From assembly GCA_012845835.1 (NCBI GenBank), contig JABAKD010000013.1, positions 13,880,348-13,944,347 on the forward strand: a DNA stretch of 64,000 bases, in the 5' to 3' direction. Positions within the stretch are counted from its first letter, which is position 1. Each line of letters starts with the position of its first letter. Positions 1 to 11,600 of this stretch are shown here, in pieces. Made by a program: the position numbers and the translations under genes. This DNA comes from Undaria pinnatifida (taxonomy: Eukaryota; Sar; Phaeophyceae; Laminariales; Alariaceae). The notes beneath the pieces are model-generated. The model was not told where the DNA came from and searched no databases. It saw only the letters and a program-made list of their open reading frames with translations.

Positions 1-87
1 CGAGGACTGGAGCGAGGATGTCTCCAATCTTTCAGTCAGAGTGAGATGGTTTGTGTTTTCGAGAAAGAAAAAAAGAAGCAGAGAGCT

Positions 88-139
88 CAGCTGTGAGATC
101 GATAATTTTGTCGAAACTCATCTTTGCAAGCTGCGTTTG
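88..139 (-). repeat. Dispersed SFDKIF repeat, copy 1
   Basis: Read on the minus strand this has the AGCTTGCAAAGATGAG core followed by the frame MSFDKI and a CACAGCTG end. The sequence above it (to about 190) is a diverged match to the upstream part of longer copies at 30.4-30.7 and 50.5-51.1 kb. The rest of 1-623 holds no gene I can support. Confidence 0.7.
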
Positions 140-623
140 GTACTTCGGTCGCTCATGCAACGTGATTTATGACCTCATCAAGTTTGTCTGATTTGCGACC
201 GCAAGTGTAATGCTGTTAGTCCTTCAATAAAGCCGCGTTGCGCTTTCAGTGATGTCTTCGGACGTTGCTGTGTACCGCGCCTACCGTCTCTTCCTCAGGC
301 TACAGTTTTTTTTGCGCTGTTCGTGGTTTTCGTGTTTGGTTGCCCAGTAACATACGCGAATTGCAACGAAAGAAGACAGCGTTTCCGGGATTCGACGTGG
401 GCTAGTTGAGGGAGGGTATTCACCACCTGTTTGGTGGAACGGTGACATGAATATGTTTACATATTATTCGTTTCTATTGCACGAAATAAATTGGCTTTTA
501 TTGACTGCGCTGAAATCTGTCAGATCATACCAGTCTAGATGTTTTCGTTACATGTTGGGCGGCTGAACTTGGCGGAAACTGACTGTGTTTGTGCTGCCGG
601 GTCGAATCTATGTTGCCGTCTAG

Positions 624-693
624 GTGACGGTGGAGATGATAATCACGGGCGACGAGGGAGAGGAAAGCGAGGACAACTTCGAAGCAGAAGAAC

Positions 694-737
<44 letters not shown>

Positions 738-1091
738 CAGTACGATGACGATTGCGACGACTGGATAGAAGACGATACCGGTTTGCCGCATCGCGCAAAC
801 GTGAAGAAAAAAAGCCGAACTTTCGATAGCCGCCGACGGAAGAAGAATGCCGGGCCACTCCGCCGTCGGCAACCGATGTCGGCTGTCACTGTTCTTATGC
901 GTCACCACACATCGAAGATGCTGTTCGTGTGGAGAACAGCGGGCGTGAAAGACACGTGCGGCGCGGAACTGCACGAAGGGGAGTCGTATCGCCTGGAAGG
1001 TTTTGTACAAGGCGTGACAGGCGAGGTAACGGAGAAGGTCGGGGTGACGCGATGCCGTCTCACCCCGATTGCGCATCAACCTATAGTCTAG
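624..1091 (+). CDS. Hypothetical poly-Asp protein, 155 aa, doubtful
   Basis: A single open frame of 155 codons. After an acidic start it runs through about 14 consecutive Asp residues (near residues 25-38), then more acidic residues, a basic cluster (KKKSR, RRRKK) and a non-repetitive tail of about 70 residues (residues 84-155). The tail has alternating hydrophobic residues and a GESYRLEGFVQGV-type stretch that could form a small beta-barrel; I do not recognise its family. The Asp run comes from a (GAC)n microsatellite, and the opposite and other frames of the same tract are also open, which weakens the coding case. The unbiased tail is the main reason to list it. It could be one exon of a longer gene. 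Confidence 0.3.
694..738. repeat. (GAC)n microsatellite
   Basis: An almost pure GAC/ACG tract of about 45 bp. It encodes Asp in the plus frame at 624, Arg in the next frame and Ser or Val on the reverse strand, so frames across it look open by chance. Confidence 0.9.
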
Positions 1092-3134
1092 AGCAGGGCA
1101 TTAGTCAGGTCCCCGGCGTCTGTTGCGCGAACCCCCCCGCAGGGTCCCCCGGGAGGCCGTGGGAGGCATTGGTTTGGGATACACGCGTGTATATACAGCC
1201 GGTCGCCTTGATGGTATACTGGTTACCCTCGAATACTAGTGGTTGGTCCTTAAGTTAATACCGCCTAAAACCTGTTGACAAAACAATTTTAGACGCCTCG
1301 TACATCATATTGGGTGAAAACGTTGCGAAGTTTCCGGCACCTGTTGCGCTGAACAGCTTTTCCGCCCCGCCAGGTGCGCCAGCGCAACAGCGCAACATCT
1401 ACTTTCTGCCGTGATCTAGACAAATGGCTTCATTATTGCGGCCATTCTTGGTGCTGGATCAACGGCAACTCGAAGGAGCCCGAACGTTTGTGCTGCGGGA
1501 TAGCTGACTGTACTAATTGTATTCCGATAGCAAGTCGCCAAGTAATTAGTGTTAGTTGCCTAAGTGCTACAGTTTGTTGCGTGCGGTAATTCGCGGAGTT
1601 GTGCGTATTTGTATCTTATTGGCGTGTTAGTGCCTCGTCGTGCGGTTTTCCTTGACATTTGCTAGGCCACACCCAACAAAATAACTACTAGGTAAAACAA
1701 AATCAGAAACATAATTTCTAGCCCAGGTTGGGTTTCTTATTCGCGTGAGGGTGCGTTCTTACGGCAACTTCCGTGTAACGGCTCGCGGATGTTTTGTGCT
1801 CCTATAAATCTCAAGCCTGACTTTCTTAGTGCCCTGTTTTGTATGGGTACAGGGGACATTGTAATCAGGACCAAACGCGGTTAGTAAAAGCAGAGTAATA
1901 TAAGCAGTTTTTGGTGTATGTCGTGGGTTCTGAGTGATATGGTTTTAGCTTTTTATCCTCCGGCGGAAGGGGAAAAAATAAAGCTTAAGCTCACCACACT
2001 CCCATGTACTTTCGTACCTACCGAGTGCCGAGTTGACTCTATTGTGCATGATCCTCCGCAACAAGCGTCCTGTACTCTGTACCCATCAAGTCCGGCCAAC
2101 TCGCCGTCGTACCAATAGCTGACCCAGTAGGGTTAACCGCCGGTCTTGCCAACGATCACATCCATATCTTATAAGTGCGCAGCTTTTCGGTTACTGTGCC
2201 GGCTAGCTGTCTCCATGGTAGGACATTACCAAGGAGCTTCTTGCTTTCGCGGTGTTTCTTGTCGGACACAATCGTGGCATCTCACTACCGAGGTGCCTTC
2301 GAGGATGCACACTAATACTTTCCCTCTATTGACTGATTCTACGATAGCCCCCCCTAAAACCAGCGATTTTCTTTCACGAACGTTTCATGGCTCCTCGACA
2401 CAGGGAAGGTTACAATTGAAACCAAAGTATCCATATATATACTTTCTTGTGTGCAGAGGCCTATCGATCGATGACGCCGGGGTGTCGAGGGACACCGTAT
2501 TTCAGGAAATATGACCGGGAGCTGGTTTTTAAACCGGCGACTTTGTTAAAGGAAAGTTGAGGGGGCTACCGTAGGACGACTCTATTGACGCATGCTACGA
2601 GAATAGAGGTTCGTAGCACCTTTTGGCTGAAGCGTTTTCTGAATGAAGGAGCTTCTTAACCCAAAATCGTTTGAATGGCAATGCCAATTCTTGTTTCGCG
2701 GTATATATTTTTTTTAGTATATCTAGGCCGTGGGTTTGTTCATCACAAAAGCACTTTCAGTTTACTCAGAAACAGCTTTTGGGCGAGGTATACCAGGTAG
2801 AGTGTAGCGCTCCTCAAGTGGTTAGGAGCCTCGGAAAAGAATGGATGCACTTCTACGGTAGCACGTGTCTGTTGGTTATTGGTTATATAGCAGTACCTAC
2901 TGGACCACGTAGTCGCGTCGTGTGGCTACATGGCCCAGTGGGAAGTGCTATATGCCCGACAATATATATGTTTGCGAGTCCGCCAATTGACTCTCACCGA
3001 CTTCGTGTCAGGCATCTCCGGGGCTCTCTCCCCTCGCCACGTGACTACGTAGCTCGGTGGGTAGTGCTATAATAACCAATATACGATGGGTCGTGGGTTC
3101 GGTTCCCCCCGATTTCGATATTCCGGGCTTGTTT

Positions 3135-3282
3135 CATGGGCTGCTCATGAGATTTTTCGCGGGCAATCCATGAGCAGCCCATGGCCCACCCATGAGCAAA
3201 TCATGCGTTATCACCACCAACCCATGGGCACCCCATTACCAACGAATCCGTATGCCATCGGCTGCCAAAGGGTTGGTGGTGA
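3135..3282. repeat. Two adjacent hairpin-forming inverted repeats
   Basis: CATGGGCTGCTCATG at 3135-3149 pairs with its exact reverse complement at 3169-3183. TCACCACCAACCC at 3211-3223 pairs exactly with 3270-3282. The segment is also rich in CCATGGG-like words. It looks like a small foldback repeat; no function is evident. Confidence 0.7.
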
Positions 3283-3847
3283 CAGCCCATGGAGTCCCAT
3301 TAAACAAGCATGAGACGCGCATGGAAAGCCCATGGGTTGCCAGTGGCTAAGCTACCCGTGGAACTTGAGGGGAAAAGGCAAAACATGTAGTCTAGTCTAT
3401 CACCCCTGCCAGCAAAGATTACAGAAGACGTCGAGTTTTAGCGCTTATATTCCCCAATGTTCGCGTCACGGTGTGATCATACGTGACGTGTGCCCATGCT
3501 ATCGTACTTGAGTACCAATACAGGCTTACAACGTGGCGGGTACTTTCCTACAGTTTGCTGTTTTGGTCTTTGGTGGAAACTCCAATTGTCCGTCTGTTTG
3601 TCGGGTTGCTTGCTGGAATAAACGCTGCCAAGGTTTTGTCAAATTTAACAAGTACCGAGCAATGAAGGCCGCGGAGCATCCCTCTAAATAAGAAAAACTA
3701 CCAATTTTGCAGACGAAAGGCGTTTTATTTGGAGACGAGCAAAAAAGAAAGCAGCAAGGTGATAAGACCCCATTGGGACTTCGAGGGAAATATGCTGCAA
3801 GTACATGACAATTTGGTACAGAAGTGGGGCCTATATGAGGCGATTAG

Positions 3848-4050
3848 AATAAGGCGGCCACTCGATATATGGCGGTTGAAAACGGTTGATACGACTCTGT
3901 AGCTCTGAATATAACTGCCTAGGGCCTAAAACAAGGCGGTCACTCGATATAGGGCGACTGAAATCGGTTGGAACGACTGTAACTCTGAATACAACTGCCT
4001 GCACGAATAGGGCGGCCTCTCAATATACATGGGGCGGCCAAAATCCCTTC
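3848..4050. repeat. Degenerate ~85-bp tandem repeat (GGCGGTCACTCGATAT type)
   Basis: About two and a half copies of a unit with GGCGG(T/C)CACTCGATAT, AATCGGTTG and ACTCTGAATA. A related copy lies at about 18165-18260 within a TrhO intron, so the unit is dispersed as well as tandem. Confidence 0.65.
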
Positions 4051-5675
4051 GCAATACGAGGAATACCGCCTTGAGACACACGTGCTGCGGTAGCGGCGCA
4101 CCATTTCTTTTTCCGAGGCTCCTAACCCCTTGAGGTCTACACCTCCCATCTATGTTAAAAAAAAACGTTCTTGAGAAAACTGGAAGGGATCGTAATCCGT
4201 TGAGCAATCCCAACGGTCTATCATGATAGGTATACAACAAAACATTTCATGTGCTGGTAGTAAAACACGACTGACATTACGACGATTGTATCAATAGCTT
4301 TGTACTAATAGGTTAAGGAGCCCCGTCCTTCACAAAATGTTTTAGCCAAAAAGTGCTATCTAAATAGCAGGTATTAATATTAGTTATCTGCCGTAGGACG
4401 TGTCACATCACTTTTTTTGTCTTTACTCTCCAGCTCAACTCGTCAGAGCTTTTTACCCCCAGCGACCTTCTGGACAAACCGTGGTCACAGGTATCTTTCC
4501 TTCTCCTCAGGCTCCACTACTTGTATCGCGTCGGCAACATGAATCAAGCAGCCTGCATGGCCGGGGTAAGGGGTGCGCCCACCACCTGGTGGACGATTTG
4601 GAGCTGCAAGACATTCGGGGAGCATGGTTGGCCTTGAACTGCTGCACGCTCTTCCTAGACGCACGCCACCATAGAGCCTCCTTTTTTCTGGAGTTCCTTT
4701 GATAAGGAGCTCTATATACTTCACCCTAAACACTCTGATTTTGAGAGGCATTGACACTGAAACCCGATCACCAATCCCATGGTGTAAAAAAAAAAAAACG
4801 TTCCAACACATTAAGTATGTGTGTGAGACGATCATGGCCAGTTCCTCAGTTAACGCCTTTACAACTGAAAACCCGTTTTTAGGAAAAATACTTGAAATTG
4901 GTAGGGGGAGATATTTTGGGGCTGTAAAGGGGTCAAGAAGCCCCCGCGCCTGGCAGGACTGTTTTCGCCCGAAAGCGCTACGAACATCTGTCGCAGAACA
5001 TGTCCCCTAGGTGGTTGAAAACGCCGAAGTTCATTTTTTCTTGTGGTCGCCTTACATGGGTCCCAACATGGATAACCTTAAGCCCTACAACCACTGCAAG
5101 CTTATACTAACTCCAAGTGGTTAGTCTCGAAAAACGTGGAAGCGGTTTCGGAGGGGTTAACCTAAGGTATCTATTTCGGAAGTGAGTTTCTTATCCGTCC
5201 AACACGGACAATCAGACACGTACAAGCGTCAGGTAACTGGCAAGATTTCTACCAGGCTTCGGATAAACCACTCTGAACAGCCTAGACTACCACGTTTACC
5301 ATTAACGGTCCATACCAGGTATACCAGTCTACGGGGGGTGCGGCAAACACTGAAACAAAAACCGGCGAGGCAATAATGACCACTACCAATACCTCTGAAG
5401 TTTGCGTAATACGAACGCCACAACGAAAAAAATGCTTTTCTTTGTGTAGAGAAGAAAAAATTGGCGCTGCGCACTAGCAGTTGTTTTTTGGTTTGTTTAC
5501 ACACTCTCAAGACGTTTCTCTCTCCGCGCGGCGCCTCACCAAGGACCAGCGTTTGATGGCAAAAACAAAACAAATAAAAAATCACGAGCGTTCCTCCACA
5601 CGCTGTGCCCCGCCAAAAAGGAGCACCACCAGCCTTTGAACTACAGAACCCCCCCCCAAAAAAAAACCCGACAAT

Positions 5676-8600
5676 TTAATGCGAGTAAGTTTTCCACTTG
5701 AACAAGTGCAAGCCCCCGCTAGGCCCCGCCCCCGGCACTCTTGCATGCTCTACCGTGCCCTTGATTTCAGCCGCCCGTGCCGCCATCGCCTTTGCGGCTT
5801 CCTCCCCCCCTTCGAGCGCGCATGGGTCGCAAAGCACCAATCCGCCCCTCTTGATCAGTCGCCTGCGAGCAAGCACACCAGGAGACGGCAGTTTAAGAAA
5901 CAAATATGCATGCGATTCCCTTCAGGGTCCAGTTTTCGTTTTGGCTATTCCTTAGACGGCTATATTGTCTTGACCACTTCTTTTTACCGCGGCTGATAAC
6001 GCCCGCCTCAGGACCCCGAAGGCCACGCGCTCGCGGCGGCTCCTCCGCACATATCACCCGCCGCCATCTGGGAATTCTCGTGGTCCTGCTCTCTGAGCTC
6101 AGCGAGAAATCCCGGGAAAGGCGATATGCACTTGCTCAAAACCTGAAGTCCTTGAACTCAAGAAACTTGCGCCCAGTACACTGATGCGGTCCAGTATTTG
6201 CTGGTGGCTGTTGACTAAATCTCAAGCCAAATATATACTGGTACCACCAGTACACTGACCGCTCGAACAGGTATCTAGTTTCAAGTCGACAACAATCAAC
6301 ACATACAACAGTAGTGTCGGCAATCAACACACCTCACCGACGTAACAAGTGGACTAAAGTATGCGATTGTTTGTCTGTTAGTTGGAAGTCACTCTCATAC
6401 CCGAGGTAGCAGTTATTGAAACCAACAATAGCCCAACAATAGCCGTGACTAAACAGCAGCGCTACTTGATTATAACCAAGTATTCCACCACGGACATTCC
6501 GAAATAATCAATAACCAAATCGCTTTCGCCAGACAGAGCATAGCATACGATAGCATACGATAGGACCCGAGGACGAACGCCCGAACGGGTAGGGTGCACC
6601 GTAACCGGACCAAGTCCGGCCTCAGGCTGGTTTCTCACGGCCGGGGGTTTGGTTAGTGGGTGAGTCGCGCAAGTCCCACACTACCCGTAATGAAGACGTT
6701 CCCGATAGCTATGATATGTATGATACCTCCACCGCACCTCATCCCCAGGGTTCGGGTCGGGTCGACATACTCACGTATCCGTATACAACGGCAGCTTGCG
6801 CTGCTGGGGTAGTAACGGTGACCGCCTGTAGGGGCAGCTCGCGCTGGCGCTACCACGGGAACTGAAGGATACGCCAGCCAGAGCTGGATTGCGAATACGA
6901 CTGCATTTAGTTGACACAACATCTACGAAAATACGTGAGCGTGTGGTGAGCTCCACACAATTGTTTTCCCTCTTGCGCTGGAGGATTAAAAATTGAAAAA
7001 GAAGAAAAAAGATACGGCACCGCATTATAAAAACGTCATAATCTGGCAGTCAATCAACCATCTAACCGCATCGGTTTAAAGTATATCTACTGAAGAATTG
7101 GTGAAAAGAGCAGTTTTTTTTGTAAGAAAAAACGTGTTCGCAACCCAAGCATAGTGGGGTACCCGCTTTAAGAGCCTTCTTTGGGTTGTGCCAGGCTGCT
7201 TCTGTTCCGCCTTCGTTTTCATCGCGTTACGCATTGCATAGGCAAATAACCTTACCGTGTTTGCGATATGTACGTATCATTTTCTTGTAGTTTGTGACGA
7301 GAAAGGAGCTCGTCGCTCTTAAGAGGAGGCACGTCAGCACAGAAACTGGTTGTGCTGGTGTGCTTGGGTGGAAATGTCTGTCTAATGTAATGCTTCTAAC
7401 CTTCGATTAGATGCATTTTGCATGGTCAAACCACCTTGCTGCATTCTCAATGCGTACCTCTGTCTCGTATTTTGTCGCCACAAAGAGCTAGTCTCCTAGG
7501 AGGCATTGCCACGGACACTTGTTGCCCTGGATATAGATAGGCGGACATATCAGTTTAACGTGAAGAACACACACAATGCAACGAACATATACACACACCT
7601 TCTTCTGCACCATTCATTTGTGGAAGTTAGATACTTTGTTTGGGACTATTCTAGGATGTCGATTGGAATCAGTATAACAGTGACTTTTCATTTCCGTGCC
7701 GGTTCGGGCTATTGGCCTAATTTTGGGTACCTAGTAGTACCTGACTGGCGTTCTTGATGGTACACTGTGAGCTCTTACGCACGAGCTCACTTCTCGGTTT
7801 GCCTCTACCCTGTTGTGTTTGGGAGACGTAATACAATGACTTCAAAATTCAATCAATATGTGCTGCCATCAATACCGCACACCTTTCAAGGTGCACCTAC
7901 GTACTATTTTATCAAAATCGCTATCGTATGTATGTCAGCTCCACCAGGACGAGAACTTCGATCATCGCAAAAACATTTCGTGTTTCACTTTCCTCCATTG
8001 CGAACAAGTATTCGCAAAATGATACTGTTGATAGAACAAACAAGCAATCATGCATATGCCCACCCTCCTTTATTTTGCAATCAATCAGTAGAATACTGCC
8101 AAAAACAAAAGATACTCACCTATCAAGCTGCCCTCCTTGCTCCCTCTGCCACCATCGAAGAATCCCGACGATGGCGGTACAGCATCTCTCCCTGCCATAC
8201 CAGCGGTGGCTCTCTCCTTCTCCCCACCGGACTCCTCCTTGCGCCTTGCTGCTCGTCTCCACTGATCCCCAAAAAGGCTGGCTCCAAAAACACGGCCCAT
8301 TCCCACCTGCCTCCCTGTGAGATTTGCCATCCTCCGATCGCCTGCTCTTTCGTTGCTTCAGCTTCTTCGAGAACGTACATCTATGCTAATACTGCTGGCC
8401 CTTAGATCCCCCATGAGGCTAGACCGAATCTGTCTTCTCTAGAGTGTTCGTTAGCTCCAAGCGGGGTAGATTTCAAGCCATTGTATTACGTCTCCCAAAC
8501 ACAACAGAGTAGAGGCAAGCGGAGCAGTGAGCTCGTGCGTAAGAGCTCACAGTGTACCATCAAGAACGCCAGCCAAGTACTACCACGAATAGGTGCCCAA

Positions 8601-11600
8601 TAATGAGGTCCTACATCGCGTATAACTGTTCTACGGGATCGCCTTGCTTCTTGATCGTAAAGATGTGCAACTCTCGCATACATAATCCCTTTGGCGCATT
8701 AGTCTTGGTGTTGTACACAGTGTACGACACCAAGACTAATGCGCTAAAAGGAGTCTGTACGCGAGAGTTGTACAACTTCACGATCAAGAAGGAAGATGAC
8801 TTGAGAAGTCACACCCGATGGAGGACTTTATTATTGGACACCTAGTTGTACCAATTGGAATCTACAACTTGGTGACCAATAATAAAGTCCTCATCCCTCC
8901 ATCGCATATATCTTTACGGAATCATATTCCTTCTTGATCGTGAAGTTGTACAACTCTCGCATACGGATTCCCTTTTGACCATTGGTCTTGGTACTAACCT
9001 ATGCGCAAAAGGGAATCTGTATGCGAGAGTTGTACAACTTGACGATCAAGAAGGAAGATGATTCCGCAGATGAGCTATATGCAATGGAGGACTTTATTAT
9101 TGGACACATAGTAGTACTTGGCTGGCGTTCTTGATGGCACACTGTGAGCTCTTACGCACGAGCTCACTGCTCCGCTTGCCTCTACCCTGTGTTTGGGAGA
9201 CGTAATACAATGACTTGAAACCTACCCCGCTTGGAGCTAACGAACACTCTAGAGAAAACAGATTCGGTCTAGCCTCATGGGGGATCTAAGGGTCAGCAGC
9301 ATTGGAACAGGGCTATGTTCTCGAAGAAGCTGAAGGAACGAAAGAGCAGGCGATCGGAGGATGGCAAATCTCACAGGGAGGTTGGTGGGAATGGGTCGTG
9401 TTCTTGGAGCCAGCCTTTTCGGACACCAGCGGAGACGAGCAGCAAGGCGCAAGGAGGAGTCCGGTGGGGAGAAGGAGAGAGCCACCGCTGGTATGGCAGG
9501 GAGAGCTGCTGTACCGCTATCGTCGAGATTCTTCAACGGTGGCAGAGGGAGCAGTGAGGGCAGCTTGATAGGTGAGTATCTTTTGCTTTTGGCAGTAGGC
9601 TTCTGACTGATTGCAAAATAAAGGAGGGTGAGCATATTCATGATTGCTTGGTTGTTCTACCAACAGTATCATTTTGCGAAATACTTGTTCGCAATGGAGG
9701 AAAGTGAAACACGAAATGTTTTTGCGGTGATCGAATAGTTTTACACACTTTAAAAGTACCAGGCTTGGAGCTAGCGAACATAGGAAAGTAAGATCTCCAC
9801 GCATCCAACCATTCGATGACCTCTTCGTTTTCTGACCCAGACTAAGTCTGCATTCAAACAAGATCATACCGTGCGCTGAATAGATGGGATCGGCAATCCA
9901 TCGAGTACACGAGAGCACCAGAACATAGCGAGCAGCACACTGCTCAATCGAAAAACAGAGTGGGAATTTAGATCGAGGCTGGGGCTATTCCAGGCGATTC
10001 TAGAAAAAAATACTTCAGCAGTGAGATCGAGAACTTCGTCGAAACTCGCCTTGTCAAGCATAGTGTGATACTACTGTTCCTCCATCGTGCGTGCTACGGG
10101 GTGTGTATGTCCCCACGAAGGATAACCACTGGCCGATATAACGAGGTTGTGGTTTGGGACATTTACCTTTTTCGGGTACCCTTTGCTGAACGAACGGCAG
10201 CCAAATCACTCACCTGTCGAGGACGACGTCCAACCTCTCGCCCGGCGAGTGCCTCGCTCGCTCTAACCCTCCCCCTTCCCCACCTTCAGCAGCAGCCGAC
10301 ACCGACGCGGCTGCGGCCGCTCCACTTCCTCCGCCAAGCAAGATGACGTCGAACAATCCTCCAGCAGACGATCGGGGACCATCTACTGCCGTTTTTTCAG
10401 CCTTAGGCTTGGCACATGTGTTTGCTACCGCCACCTGTCCTGCCGTGCTCGAAGGGGTTTTATTTTCTTGGCCAGAGGCGGTTGCGGCGGCAATGTGCTC
10501 AACCATTGCCGCTTCATCGCAGACGATAACGATCACGCTGTTAGCCGGGTGGAGTGCGAACACACGAAAACACGCGAGAAGAGAGGAGATAATTAGACTA
10601 TACCGTGTGATGTTTTTGTCAATAACAAAGGGGTATACTCAGTATCTGGTACACACAAATCAGGGTAGGGTATACCGCGTGGATTCGTGAATTTATCATC
10701 GATCAAACACTTTTTGGTTCACCATAGCATAGGGTGTATAAAAGCAAGAAAGTCGTTACCGTATTTTTTTTTTATGATGAAAAGGGCTGTCCTCTAACCA
10801 TCATCTGATCGGTAGAGATGTGTACAAATAGCACTTCGGTAGGACTCGGTCAGTAGCCGTTTAGTCGCTGCTCGACTCAAAGCGGTTTTACATATCACCT
10901 GAACCGTGTATCCGCTGGATAATCCGTGAGTGGGTTCATCGTCGCCTATCTCGGTAGCACGCTGATACACAAACAAACCCCACACGCCAAATACACTAGT
11001 GGTCTCTCTAAATAGCGCCGGTATGTGCACTGTAGAAGGAAATACCGGCACTATAGCGGCAATGGGCACTACTCCGCATTATGCCACTACCGGTTTATCT
11101 CCTCTGTGCCAAGCGATTTCAGGCGCCATAGCGGGCCACCGGCACTACTCAACCGGCACCATAGGGGGACCACGACGGTATGGATCGTTCATTATCACAG
11201 CGGATATCCGTCAAGAGAAGAAATTGGACATGTACGTCGGGAAATCACAACTCCTAAGCGAACAAACAAAACAAACAATACCTATGCCACTCTGAACGGA
11301 AATGCAACGACCGTTCAGGTACACACATCAACAACCCAAACAGTCCTTACATTCCCGTCCAGAGTGGTGAGTCCCCCATTTTTTTCGCCGATACACAATG
11401 CATACACTCATGCCGGACACCTCATACCTGCAACCCCTGCCCCCACCCTCTCCACCCACACAAAACGCCCAAAATTATGTCGAACGCCTTAGCTTCAACC
11501 CCTAACCTTATCCACCCCTTTGAAATCATGTCGAACGTCTTAGCTTCAACCCCTGACCTTATCCACCCTTTTCACACAATAACGCCTAGAATCAAGTCGA

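Larger units (their letters stand above)
1092..5675. other. Gene-poor repeat region
   Basis: No open frame here looks coding. It holds diverged pieces of a dispersed family recognised by GGAGCC/GGCTCC next to an A/T-rich stretch and a GGTAGCA-type core (about 2590-2680, 2815-2880, 4080-4145, 4310-4370). Similar pieces recur near 13.75-14.05, 25.63-25.73 and 33.54-33.62 kb. It also contains hairpins at 3.14-3.28 kb, a degenerate tandem at 3.85-4.05 kb and several homopolymer runs. Confidence 0.5.

Noticed and set aside
3060-3115. tRNA gene at GTGGGTTCGGTTCCCC
   Set aside because: Only a T-arm-like word is present; no acceptor, D or anticodon arms could be paired.
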